Below, one piece after another: positions 43,101 to 54,015 of a stretch of 64,000 nucleotides of DNA. Within the stretch, counting starts at the first letter, position 1. Every line of letters begins with the position of its first letter. Location: assembly GCF_921293095.1 (NCBI RefSeq), contig NC_060247.1, positions 50,193,111 to 50,257,110 on the forward strand, read 5' to 3'. This DNA comes from Ischnura elegans. Taxonomy: Eukaryota > Arthropoda > Insecta > Odonata > Coenagrionidae. Position numbers and translations under genes: made by a program. A model generated the notes under the pieces. That model did no database searches. It saw only the letters and a list, made by a program, of their open reading frames with translations, and was not told where the DNA came from.

Positions 43101-46100
43101 GAAAGGCAAGAGAATATTCAAACCAGAAGTTTAAAACCATTTCTAGTAACAGTACAAATTAGAGACTACCTTTACATCATTCTTGTTATTCAGAAAGTTA
43201 AGTTTCAGTTGGATGAAATTTTTCGCTCAACACAATACCATTCTCAGTACAATAAAATCTGAATGTCACAATATTCGGGGATAGTCATTGGACAGATCGA
43301 AATTCAATTACAATCTTCCCACCTTGTTATCATCCTAAAAATATCCTAATCAACAGGAAATGTTTAATGACATGATGCTCTTACATATAATTAACTCCAA
43401 AACACAATCCAAAATTATTGATATGTAACCTTTGTTTGATGATTCTAAAACACAAGTGTGTGTAATGCACAAACGGTAGTGAGTTATTTGAGAGGATTGG
43501 TGCATAAAGTTGTTCTTGAGTTTCTAAAATGTTGATGAGCCCTTCTTCAAAAAGCCCTTTTAATTAAGAAAATTTTGGAGCAGTTACCCACAGAATGGGT
43601 GTTTATTGACCCTTCAGCAAGCTCTTTCCTTGTAAAAACGTTGTGTTGGGTGAGGCTTGCATGAATGAGCCCTCCCCTAACACAGGAGTGGAGGTGTGGC
43701 ATTGAAAGATTGAGCCCTTTAGTAGAGCATTCAAGAATGGTACCCCTAGTCCAGGCCTGAGTGGTTCAGTTTTTTTTCCCAGGACTTAAACCTGGGGACA
43801 ACTTAGAGACTTAAAATTAGCATGCATTATAATGCATCAGATATAGCATTAGAAGCAACACAAAGATTCAAATATTAGGGGAGGTATTTTTCAATCTAAT
43901 TGAAGAGTTCTTACTTTCTTTTATGGGTTATTTTGAGGAAAAATAATACTTTTTTACCTTGAAAATGACGACGAAACTTGATATTCCAGTCAACTGGCGA
44001 ATGAAATCTGTGGTAATCGCCTGGAGCAAGATATATCACACATTGGTAGAGGCAATTATTCTTGTCATGCAATAAACACTTTGGCATAGTCTCCTTTGTC
44101 ATTGTTTCAATTTTTCCAGTTGACTGATCACTAACACTGAGCTCTTCCCACACTGGTGGTCCAAGGAATGTCTCCAGAGAGTATGTTACACCTTTGACCT
44201 GTTCCACTCTGCATGATTCAACTGGCCCAAAATTTAGAACTTTACCATCAGCAGGAGAAACCTATTTTAGACAAGATAAAATTTCAGTAAATATTTTTTA
44301 ACAACCAGATTGGTAGTTTGAATGATTGGGGAGCTTATTAAAGGTCCTCTGGCACTTATAGATTCCTTGATCCATAAGCCATTTTCATGTAAAAATCTGA
44401 CTGCCACTGGCAGACAGAGGACAAGAGCACTATGATTAAGGTAAATGAATTGTCACACAACCAAACTTTGTCAGGGCTTTACAATGCTTTACCCAGATAA
44501 TCTTATGGGAATCAATGTTTTCATGTGGAGGGCCTCTCACGTTTTATAACTACCTCATCAAATCATTACAATTTTTACATAACATAGTTTATATGGACAT
44601 AAAGTTGTTCAAAAAATATACTCTAAAAATTAATAATGGATTTCATACGAAAATTAACCTGATGCTTGTGTATTTGAAAATACCTAATACTTTACCAAAG
44701 GACTTACTATTGGACAGTAAAGGTGAAACAAGGATTATTTATGATCCCTAAGCACAAAATAAAATACCAGATTTTCCAGAGGCAAACTTCAACACCTTTA
44801 AAAAACAATAAGCAAAGAAATAACATTAAAGTGATCTCAGATAAGAGGTTCTCACTTCTAATCCTACCCCATTTGTGATAATAGGGATATTTTTCTAAGA
44901 CTATCTTTTATCCTCCATATACCATATTTTACTCATAGGATGAAAATGATGGCAGCAACAAACATCTTTCTAAATAAGAAGGATACTTTTCTTACCAGAG
45001 GCTGAGCTGCATCAATGGGCCTACATCCATCCTTCAAGCTTCGACAAAAGAACTCGCCTAATGATGAATATGATGAAAGATCTGGGTAAGCAGCCTCAGA
45101 TAGGTTACATCCAAAAGTTGATGCATACGCTGATAAGATAGGGGAACGAGCCCAGGTAGGAAGTTGGAACCCAAGAGCCCAACCCCAGGCTCTCGAGAAA
45201 GCCCTTAAAGGCATCATTCGATAACATGTTATCTGAAAGTAAAAAATGATTGAATTGGACAAAATGCCCATCCTCAAACCACATCCTTTACCACAGAAAT
45301 CACAGCAATTGATTTAAAATAAAATTTATGGATATTATCAGAAACGTCAACACCAATGACATAAGAAATGCTCGTAGATTCAAGTAGTTTTACGATGCTA
45401 GAAACTGATAAATGTTGGAGCCATACCCTTTACTAGTCTCCCATTCCATGACAGATATTCTACAAGAAGGAGATGAATATTTTCCAGTCTCAAAAGATTT
45501 AAGCCAAGTATCCTTGAGTCTACAGTCGCCACTGAATGATAATCATTACTCCTACAATTATAAGATTAACCCAATACATTTAAAGTAAAATCCTGTTCTA
45601 GCATTAACAAACGTTATGTTTTCCATTTCTACAGTTTTTTGTCTCTCCTCATGGCCATTTCTCAGTATTTTTTAAACACTTACTGGAAAAAATTATTACT
45701 CTTAATGATTTTTTTCATGAAAAATTTATGTATAGTTTAAGAAGAGGGGCTGTATACAATTTTTATACTTGGAAATAAAAAAGCATATGGATGATAACTA
45801 AAAAGATGTCATAATATTTTTACCTCCCATTCCTTAACATCACTGACAGCTTCTGTGCCTTCTGGAGTCTTGCGTGCTCGATTTCTGATATGCCGCCACT
45901 GAAGAACTGCCAGCAGAGCAAAGCCAACGCCTAGTGGCAAAGGAGTCCATTCCAAGCCACGGACATACCGTACTACAGATGAGTTTCTTAGTCGCTGCCA
46001 TGTTCCTCCAAATTCTGGTTAAAAATATTAATATTTGTTTCCACCTTAATCTCAAAAATAATATGCAACAAATCCTAAAGAATTACATTCTTTTGCTTCT

Positions 46101-47407
46101 TATTTAAATAATCAATGAAGAAATCATATCAGTCTGTATAGCCACCATTAACAAATTAAAGCTTATAGGTATGCACCACAGTCACTCCTAATCAAGCCCT
46201 ACCCTAAAATTATAATTACATTCAACCATGAAATCCTGGATTTGGCGACAGACAGAACCATCTGGGTGATCTACAACTGCAGAAATTCAGCATATGAATA
46301 CTGCTTGAGCTCATTTCACTCTGTATGTGTCTGCTCCAGTGAAATTTTCAATCAGTATTACACAAGTATCCAGTATTTGGAGGGAATTTCAGGCTTTATC
46401 AATGTATTACTATTGCATACATATCTCCTTAGCACTAATGATGGTTTATTAGGCAGGAGTGGATGGATTTGAGGAAAAATAATTGCAGTAGATAACTAAG
46501 GTACCAGCAGTGAAAACTGGATGGTACATAAGAGATACTCGCTAATGTGTTGCATTTGAGTAACTAAGTCAAATTTATTTACGCAGCTATGTTCAAAAGG
46601 GATCGAATACAATACGACGCCAATCATACTCCTGATATAAAATTCAAGAAACCAATTTTTTTTTAAATTAGCCACTATAACACAGATGCGAGCGAATATG
46701 TCTACTGAGCCACCAAGTGCAAGAGCAGTTTACAAATATTGACTCTCAGTGAGAGTACTGCCTAATGATACATTTTCACAGGCAATGAACCTTAAAGGTG
46801 ATCACATCAAAAATAAATAAATTACGCACATAAGATAATAAAAAATAGATAACCTAAAAAAATAGAACTGCAACCAGCCGCCATAATTGTAAAGGGTCCG
46901 ATAGGAAGTAATTAAACATCAGAACATTTAGATTAAGCATTTACTGCATCCAAGGAACACGAATGATTTATTTCTCATTAACAGAAAGCATTGTTATCGT
47001 CCTGGTGACATTGTTGAATACGCTTCACACATCTCTGAATACAGGGATCAAGAAGAAACTTTTCCGCCATCAACATGAAGATTCCGACTGCATATTTCAA
47101 TATTAGACTGAGATTTAAGGTACATTGTGTTATTTTTCACAGCACCTGACATCAAGCTGTACGCAAATTCAATATTTGAGTCCAAGTTTCGATTATTATA
47201 ATGCAATATTATAGCAGTCACATGCAAGTTCAGGAAAAAAAACTGATTACAAATAAGAAACTTGCCAGAAGAACTTGAAGTGGAATGGCAACGGTTCTGT
47301 GAGCATCTCGATCGTTGTACTATTTTCCATCGTGAAATACCCGCAACCCCCTCAAGGGGACGGAAACTTTTCACCAACAGATGAGAAACCGAGGAAATTG
47401 AAGACAT
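39901..47407 (-). CDS. PISD: Phosphatidylserine decarboxylase, mitochondrial (6 exons)
   Basis: It converts phosphatidylserine to phosphatidylethanolamine at the inner mitochondrial membrane, using a pyruvoyl group made by self-cleavage. CDS exons, in transcript order: 47407-47266, 46014-45824, 45232-44996, 44261-43958, 41573-41413, 40143-39901, giving 425 residues (vertebrate enzymes are about 375-410). Residues 1-47 are rich in Ser/Arg and nearly free of acidic residues, as in a mitochondrial presequence. One membrane span lies at about 70-87 ([16 protein letters not shown]). Conserved blocks are [14 protein letters not shown], the [11 protein letters not shown] block with Asp195, [33 protein letters not shown] with His274/His277, [12 protein letters not shown] and [19 protein letters not shown]. 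The LGST motif (384-387) is cleaved between Gly385 and Ser386; Asp, His and Ser form the family's triad. An in-frame TAG directly precedes the ATG, fixing the start. Intron 1 needs a GC donor. Confidence 0.96.
40144..41412 (-). other. PISD intron 5, nothing recognised
   Basis: It is an AT-rich intron. The 107-residue + strand frame at 40957-41280 has no family resemblance and overlaps no splice-consistent exon. Confidence 0.6.
41413..41573 (-). CDS. PISD: PISD exon 5
   Basis: The acceptor is GTCATAG and the donor is AAA|gtaagt. It encodes [35 protein letters not shown] and [18 protein letters not shown], colinear with vertebrate PISD. Confidence 0.95.
41574..43957 (-). other. PISD intron 4 with a ~300-bp tandem duplication
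   Basis: Segments 42520-42805 and 42816-43085 align in tandem, for example TTGCATATTCTA, TTTCTCAGATCCCAACTCCA against TTTCTCTGGTCCCAACTCTG, and GAAAGTTTCAAGTG. Similarity is about 70 percent by eye, so the duplication is old. Nothing else was recognised. Confidence 0.6.
43958..44261 (-). CDS. PISD: PISD exon 4: catalytic Asp and His
   Basis: The acceptor is AAATAG and the donor is CAAG|gtaaaa. It encodes [36 protein letters not shown], a variable loop of ~30 residues, [19 protein letters not shown] and KFRRHFQ. The Asp of ADG and the His of GDYHRFH match the catalytic positions of the family. Confidence 0.96.
44262..44995 (-). other. PISD intron 3, nothing recognised
   Basis: It is an AT-rich intron. 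The + strand frame 44515-44751 shows no coding signature. Confidence 0.6.
44996..45232 (-). CDS. PISD: PISD exon 3
   Basis: The acceptor is TTTCAG and the donor is CTG|gtaaga; the exon is exactly 79 codons. It encodes [20 protein letters not shown], the [20 protein letters not shown] region, and [20 protein letters not shown]. It aligns with the vertebrate segment RLLSRAWG to LSEFFRRKLKP. Confidence 0.95.
45233..45823 (-). other. PISD intron 2, nothing recognised
   Basis: It is an AT-rich intron without repeats or coding signal. Confidence 0.6.
45824..46014 (-). CDS. PISD: PISD exon 2: membrane anchor
   Basis: The acceptor is AACCAG and the donor is GAG|gtaaaa. It encodes [20 protein letters not shown], the hydrophobic anchor [16 protein letters not shown], and [20 protein letters not shown]. 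The first two bases AA need a G from exon 1. The 71-residue frame read in another phase here is a shadow. Confidence 0.9.
46015..47265 (-). other. PISD intron 1 with inferred GC donor
   Basis: The donor reads TCTG|GCAAGT at 47266/47265 and the acceptor is AACCAG at 46015. GCAAGT is the usual form of minor GC-AG donors. No GT site nearby gives the phase required by exon 2. Confidence 0.75.
47266..47407 (-). CDS. PISD: PISD exon 1: mitochondrial presequence
   Basis: It starts at ATG 47407-47405, right after an in-frame TAG. It encodes [37 protein letters not shown] and TSSS, basic and Ser-rich as in a matrix-targeting signal. The open frame continues into the intron if the GC donor is ignored. 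Confidence 0.85.
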
Positions 47408-48855
47408 CTAAGCCACAGATCAATTTTATCGGATAATTGATTATAAGTGCATTTCTAAGTCGTCGAGCTACCAACGTCTACCACAATACGAGCATCACTC
47501 TAGGCGCATATGATGCCATTGCCTTTTACAGTAATGCTGTAGAAAAAGTTAAATGAGGTATATTTTACAAAACTGAAAAGCGATATTAGTAAACACTCAA
47601 ACTCGAGCATTTGCTGATGTAATTGAGGGCATTGAGCCGAATTAAGGAATTTGAACGATTTAAAGAACGCAAAGTAGCCTTCAACATTCTATCGATTTTT
47701 TGCGAGAGGGCGAGAGATCGAAATAATTGAACATCGATATATAAATGAAACGGGCGTCAAGTGGCAAGTGCATTTATGATCGTCTGAGTGAATTTCATGC
47801 AAATTTAAATCGTTGATTCATCGAGTCAAATTTTTGATCGCCATTAATTAAACTGAGATGTAAATATCCATTCGTTTGATATGGTGGAGGTACTGTGGAG
47901 ATCCTGTACAGTCAAGAAATGGACGGATAATACTGATAAGACGATAGTGTCTTTTAGCCGATGAAATTTGGTCGCGGTGAGTCATTTTTGTGAATAGTTG
48001 AGGAATTGTTATAAATTTATTGAAAGTATCCTGTTGTTGGAACCTTGTTTTAGGACACGAAAATGGCAGCTGGATTGACTAGGTTTTTATATCTTAAAAC
48101 ATTCCTTTATATCTTTCTTGTGTGTATGCTTGCATAGAATATGTGGATGGTATATCGTGTTCCAAATCTGTATTACTCACCACCCATGAGCCATAAAAAC
48201 AACCATGTAATGCTGGATTGTGGCATAGCAAAGCAATCTGGAATCTAACGGCACCTGTCGAACGAGCTAGATTATATTCAGCTGAAATCCCACTATATGA
48301 ACCACGACTCTGATTTTATTGTAGCTGCATTTTAAGCTTATAGCATTACGTAATACTCCTGATGGTATTGTGCAAATATAATATAAATTCAAAAAAGCCT
48401 GAACATTGAAGTTGCAACTTTCGAGGCACTCATAAGCACTAAGCACTTGATCGCTAAAGAAATACATAATTATTTTTTAGAATAGTGGAGATAGTGTGAA
48501 TGCTATTTTGTGGGTATACGATACCACATCTTTCAGTAAGCTAATAAAATAACTGCTGGCCTCACTCTTGTAAAAACATTTTTCCTGGTATATTTCGGAG
48601 AAATTTATAAAGCGTTTTTTTATGAGCAAATTCTAATACGGGAACAGTGACGTGGCCAGGAATTTTGTTCCAAACACATAGGGGAAAATTTTTGAAAAAA
48701 TGGGTACGGGGTTTTAAACTAATTTTAACACTATTCATAATCGAAAAAACTTCATTTTTCAAAGAAATCTTTTGTAAAATCATGATTTTTCAATATTTGG
48801 TTTTCCTTTGTGATGCAAAGTAAGTGTCCTTTTACATTTCGGGAGGGGGGTCGGG
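47408..48855. other. PISD upstream region, possible promoter
   Basis: It should hold the PISD 5' untranslated region and promoter. A + strand AATATGGTGGAGG context near 47878 begins a 27-codon frame followed by a GCG|GTGAGT donor-like site at about 47976, which could be a first exon of a divergent transcript; this is speculative. The rest is AT-rich. Confidence 0.35.
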
Positions 48856-49186
48856 CAGGGGCGCAGCTAGGAATTAAGGATAGGGGGGTTTTAGGCGCAA
48901 CTATAGTCTATAGAGGTGTGTGGTATACCCGCCAGGATAATCGGCAGGTGCGGGGGTCCTCCCCCAGAAAATTTTTAAGATAAATAGTTCAAAATGGTGA
49001 GTTTTATGGCTTTCTGTGGGGTATTTAATTAATCCTCACACTCTTGTAAAAGTAAATTAATCAAATTAAGTCAAATGGATTAAACTTAAAAGTTTCTCTC
49101 AGCTCTTGGGGGGGGGGGGTTTATCCCCCAAAACCCTCCCTCGCGGCGCCACTGGGGTCCGGACCCCTCCTCTCGCTATGCCACTG
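48856..49186. mobile_element. hAT-like nonautonomous element
   Basis: The left end CAGGGGCGCAGCTAGGAATT and the right end reverse complement CAGTGGCATAGCGAGAGGAG share CAGnGGCnnAGCnAG. It contains a G13 run near 49110-49122 and GGTCCGGACC near the right end. No 8-bp duplication is visible. Such CAGTGGCG-ended elements are common in arthropod genomes. Confidence 0.55.
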
Positions 49187-49685
49187 AATGGGATACTATT
49201 CTTACAAAAATTTTGTAAAATCCTCCTCCACCTTTTGTGATTACTTTAGGGAAATTGCGATGCATTTCAATGACGAAACTGAGGAATTGGTAAGAATATC
49301 ACGAAACATTTCTGGTTGAACTGAAAAATTGGTAAGAATTTCATGAGGCATTCCGGGTCGTGCTGGGAATCAATGACTACAGCCATGAAATGCTAGCATA
49401 GCTGTAATATCTCAAGGTTGCAGCTCTGAGCATTGAAGGGGATTTACCCACAAGAGAGTGGTGGCAAGGATGACTGTTTGTCAATGGTCCCCAAAAAATT
49501 TTTCTTAAGGGAAAAAGAAAAATGCCCCAGATCTCTAATGTTTTTGGGTGACCCTGAATCTAACAATTTAGTTATGTATACTTGGGCTATACTATATGGT
49601 CTTCGATACATATACCCCTCCTTCTTCCATGCCTACACTGCCTATGGTTAATGAACTATTAGTGAGCTTACTGATAGTGTATACT

Positions 49686-49965
49686 CAGGGCCGGTTATAG
49701 ACATTTTTCTAGTGTAAGGGAACAACATTCCACACCCAACCCCTCAAAAATAACATGAGTTGTAGTAGGGATTCTCTCTCGATACATTTTAAAATAAATA
49801 TAAATAATTTAGGAATCAGGGTCGAGACTTAAATATCTGCGTGAACTTATAACGTGCTTGCTCTTATGTATTGAATGAAATAATTTGGACTGAGCGCTTA
49901 GGCGCCCTCTATTGCTTGGCGCCCTACTCGGCCGCGTACTTTGCTTACCGCTTATACCTGCCCTG
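49686..49965. mobile_element. hAT-like short element
   Basis: It begins CAGGGCCGGTTATAGACATT and ends with the reverse complement of CAGGGCAGGTATAAGCGG. It contains GGCGCC and GCGCCC words near the right end. No target duplication is visible. Confidence 0.5.
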
Positions 49966-49969
49966 TTAA

Positions 49970-50370
49970 TGTTCGAACTTCACCTGTACTGCCCGACGCC
50001 ATAATGCTCCTTGTTGAAACTTGAGGCGGCCATGGCATACCCGCCTTCCTCTCCATTGGGAGTGATCTTCCTCAACGTAACACCCTTGAAAGTGCGGATT
50101 GGCGAACAAAAGAAGCACAGAGGGGGTCAGGGACCAGCCTCTTCGCATCGATCTGAAAATTGAGACTGGCTGGGAAAGCGGGGTTATCCGGCTCGCCTCC
50201 CAGTCGGATCTGTCTCGCCCGCTCCGTTTATCATTTCGAGTTGAGCCGGTCAGATCGATCGGTAAACCTATCCTTCCGCTGTAGCATCGATTTTGCTCTA
50301 TCCTTGTCGTCATCACCCGTTCGTCACTTGAATGCCGAGCAACGGCCGGCGGGAAGAAGCTCATTTCAGT
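49970..50370. other. CpG-dense block of unknown role
   Basis: It is noticeably richer in G+C and CpG than its flanks. Two overlapping open frames (132 residues minus, 87 plus) result from the lack of AT-rich stops and show no family signature. It could be a CpG promoter or first exon of an unseen gene, or an old transposon. Confidence 0.4.
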
Positions 50371-51475
50371 TTACAGATTTTGCTGGCGATAGTCATAATT
50401 ATAAGACGCAAAAATTAGTATAAGCTCGTTACATCTACAGCCTTATTTTTTGCACTTCCTATTGACATTCGAATTCAATTTCTTGAAGCCGTTCTCAAAT
50501 GATTTTTATAGGACTGGTTTTTGTAACTACTTTCCTTCGTCATTCGTTTTACAATATAAAAACTTTTTGTAACTATCCATTGGGCCATTTCATGTCCATT
50601 TTCTTTTTCATGACGTAAATTATTTAAAAAGTCACTCGATTTCTGTTTTTTTGCTGTAATACTGTTTTGTGTGGTACTGTATCGCGTCTCAGCTCCATCC
50701 TGTGTAGAAAAGCACAACTTAGTTAATAAAAAATGCTTTTATATCTTTTTATTTTAAATCATTAGCTTTTCTGAAGAATCTCCCGGTACATCGCTGCAGT
50801 AGTGAGAGAAAGCTTTTTCAATTAAACATTGAGACTCCTTAAAGCTATTTTCTTACTATGATTCTATCCATTGTGCCGTATATAAGTATAAAGCACTGTC
50901 TTAGGATCAGTGCTTGTGCGAAAATTGTTTTAGTGAGGGTTGTACGAGGGTTCCTACCCCCTTCAGGATCTATCCTAACCCTAGAGAATTCGTCGTGCTT
51001 CTCACGTCGAGACCCTCGTACACCCCTTCGCCGCGTCTGAACCAGTGCTTAATTTCGGCCGGAACGGCGTTATGGCATCTCTAAGGGAAAGTTAGGTTAT
51101 GTAAAAATAGCCATGGTTTTTTTATATTTGATAAAACGTGATTCCTAATTGTAACTTGTATTAAAACTTTTAAAATCTGAAGTTTAAGGGGGGACGGCGG
51201 ATTATATGCGAACATCATGTGTGGGTATGCGTTCAGGTACCTAAATTTTTAGAAATTACGCACTGGTCGAAACCCCTTCAAAAGTAGAGAGAGGCATGTA
51301 GACTGCCGATAACCCGGGCGTCTCCGTTTATTGCCTTTACCCGTATTCACGCCCCTCCGTGACGCAATGGTCGTCCGTCTTCTACTAGTCGGGCGATCGT
51401 TTTGACGCCGACATTGTTAGGCAAGGCGGGCAAGGCAAATGAATCCTGTAGGCAGGCCGAAACTAGGGCGGGGCA
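50371..51475. other. Intergenic, with a 10-bp-stem fold-back
   Basis: TGTACGAGGGT (50941-50951) is the exact reverse complement of ACCCTCGTACA (51012-51022), a fold-back of ~80 bp. The sequence from 51300 to 51475 is GC-richer. No gene was recognised. Confidence 0.45.
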
Positions 51476-52438
51476 CAGGGCCGGCGTCTAATAGGACTCT
51501 CTCTCATGTACATTGAATGTGAAATGTTGCAAAAATTTAACATGAACATTTTCATCGAAGACTTAGTGGAAAAAAACAGTGAAAGTTTCATTTTAAGTTT
51601 CTTAGCCATAATCTATGCGTAAATTAAACACATATCACTATCACTTGTTCATTTTAAGTTGGTTGTTGTAAAATATAAATTTATGTAAAACACATGGATT
51701 TTAATCTTAATTCAATCCGGAAAAATACACTCTGATAACTCCTTTTAACGAAAAAAGTACACTGTAATGTAGGTGATGGTATTTTTTTAAATTTCTCGTG
51801 GGAGGTTCTCCGGACTCCCCGTTTGATTGGGGGGTGTTCCATACCAAACCTCACGATAGGGGGCGACACAATAGCAATTTTCCCGGTTCAGTATTTTCCC
51901 TTGAGCCAGCACTGGCGGGCAGGTTTCAGGGGCAGCAAAATTTGAAGTTTACTAAAAAAATATTTTATTTTTCTAATTAAATTATATTACAATTATTATT
52001 AATTTATGCATAATTGAACAATAATGTTAATAAAACTTCTTAACCCATCATAACCCGATGTTGCTTCTTAAGTAACATGAAAAATGTATACGTTTTCCGT
52101 TCTATTGAGGAAAGATTCATGCTACGTGTTCATATGTGCTGTAAAGTTTAATGCCGAAGTATGTAGCTGCCACAATAATTATGATTGAGTAGAAAATGTT
52201 AAAATTTTAAAAAATTTGGAGTCTAGAAATTTTATTTTTCCTTAACCAGCTCTGGGTTAAAAATGATTAATGGCACACATACGGTATGTATTTCAACTAC
52301 CACATCTAAAAAAAATAGCTTACGGATGCATCATGTAATATTGGTGGGGGTGGGGGGAAGGGGTGGACGAGGGAATAGGAGAATGGGGACGGCAAACTGA
52401 TCTTTGCCCCCCGGACAAAACTCCTAGTTCCGGCCCTG
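51476..52438. mobile_element. hAT-like element, ~960 bp
   Basis: The ends are CAGGGCCGGCGTCTAATAGG and the reverse complement of CAGGGCCGGAACTAGGAGTT, sharing CAGGGCCGG. No duplication is visible outside. Its inner part (about 51680-51850) resembles the right half of the repeat at 54300-54595 (GGGAGGTTCTCCGGACTCCC against GGGAGAGGATCTCCGAATTC). No transposase frame was found. Confidence 0.55.
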
Positions 52439-54015
52439 AGTAGGATTAGGATTCCGATTTGTTCATGGCACAGATACAGACAAAATTAACGGAGCGCTTC
52501 TATGTTTTGCTTTGCAAAAAGGAAAAATACCTACGTTTTCCCTGAAAGAAAGGAGACAGCCATCAGTCCTCACACGAACGACCGTTTCTGAAGCGGTACG
52601 CGCTCCAACTCCTTTCGGCTCCGGCTTCCATTAAAAGGGGGAAAGAGTTCCTCTCCTCTCGCACGGACCCGTGCAGGGAGCGACCGGCTTTCGCTTCCGG
52701 ATGCAGGTGTCCATTCAGGAGTGAAAGTTAGAGAAGACCTTGAATTTGCATACCCAGATTCTGGAGCGTAGTCCCGCGGGGTTGAAAGACTTCCGATTCC
52801 TATTCCTCAGCGGCGATAAACATATTTTTTTCAACTATTTCGTTCAGTATATTCTTCGTTATCCTATCCAATATTCTTATTATCCTACCTTCCCGCTTTT
52901 TGTGAACAATTTTTACTGGAGAATGCAAAATCTCACTCACAGTTCCAGTGGCATACTGTGGTGTACTGTTATAGATAAATACATTATATGTCAACGATTA
53001 CAACATCTTCCCAGTGTCTACTCTTAGAGGTGGGCTCTGAACACTACCCCCCTTAACCTCCGTCCTTTTCCATTTGGTTGCTTTAATTGATTAAAAATGC
53101 ATCTAAGATCCTAATGTCAGTCCACAACTATTCTGCATTGGACATATACCATCTGAGGAAAAAAAAATCGACCAGTCCCAATACACTATTACAATCCCTC
53201 CTATTTTCTGTGTTATACTTATTATAATTATCCCTTTGGAATCTGTGAGACAATTGTAGAAGCAAAACCTCAAGCTTTTTGTATGTTTCAGTATCTTAGT
53301 CCATTAGCGTTCTCAATAATCATCGTGACCTTGCTGAAATACAGCATTTGGTGAATATCTACTGTTCTACACGTTGATTTATAACTGAAAGCCCAAATTA
53401 ACTGGAAGTGAAGCCAATGTACTAATATATTTCCCATTTATTCGTATAATTCATTCGGAGTGGAAAACGGTTTTCACTTATTTACTGGTATTCTTTCCTT
53501 CCATGAATTCGAAAGCCATTAGGTTAATGTTATTCAAATGCTTTGGTCTGTTCGTGGGTATAGTGTCCTCTCTCATGGATTTCTTTACCTTCATATCTCG
53601 ATGGAGGTTCTCTACTTCAATACTCAGTATCTCTGGTCTGAGGTTATCTGTGTGTACAGAACTCTCCCTGTCAATTTAGAAGGTCACTGACCTAACCATA
53701 CTGTCATCGTTCTTTCACTGCTCGGAATGTTTTCGTGTTCCCCGTTGCTACCCCACTATTACTACCTTAGCATATGTTTTCCTTCCTTCCTCGATAAAAA
53801 ATTTTCACCATGTTTTATTAACATTCTCCTTTTTTGATATAATTTCTATTTCGTTGTGTCTTTTACCACCTTTATTTTGCCGTTTACATAGTCCATTGTA
53901 TTACATAGTTTTTCCTTTTCTGTAAGCGTTTCCTTGATTTAAGTACTCTTAACATCCACGTTTTCCACTACCTCTCCACCTTTCCTCAGTTTCTCTTTTA
54001 CAGGGTTTCTCCCTG
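52439..54015. other. Intergenic, possible decayed retroelement on the minus strand
   Basis: A GC-richer patch lies at about 52560-52700. Between 53500 and 54000 the + strand is pyrimidine-rich; read in reverse it gives Lys/Glu-rich broken frames such as ENLHRDMKVKKSMRED, reminiscent of a decayed ORF1-like coiled-coil protein. This is weak. Confidence 0.25.

Noticed and set aside
47048..47407. 119-residue minus frame as the full PISD first exon
   Set aside because: After residue 47 it runs into hydrophobic/AT-rich intron sequence; the frame needed by exon 2 and the GCAAGT site place the boundary at 47266.
49966..50364. 132-residue minus frame and overlapping plus frames as genes
   Set aside because: Open frames on both strands in CpG-rich DNA with no domain, no splice context and no start context; listed only as a CpG-dense block.
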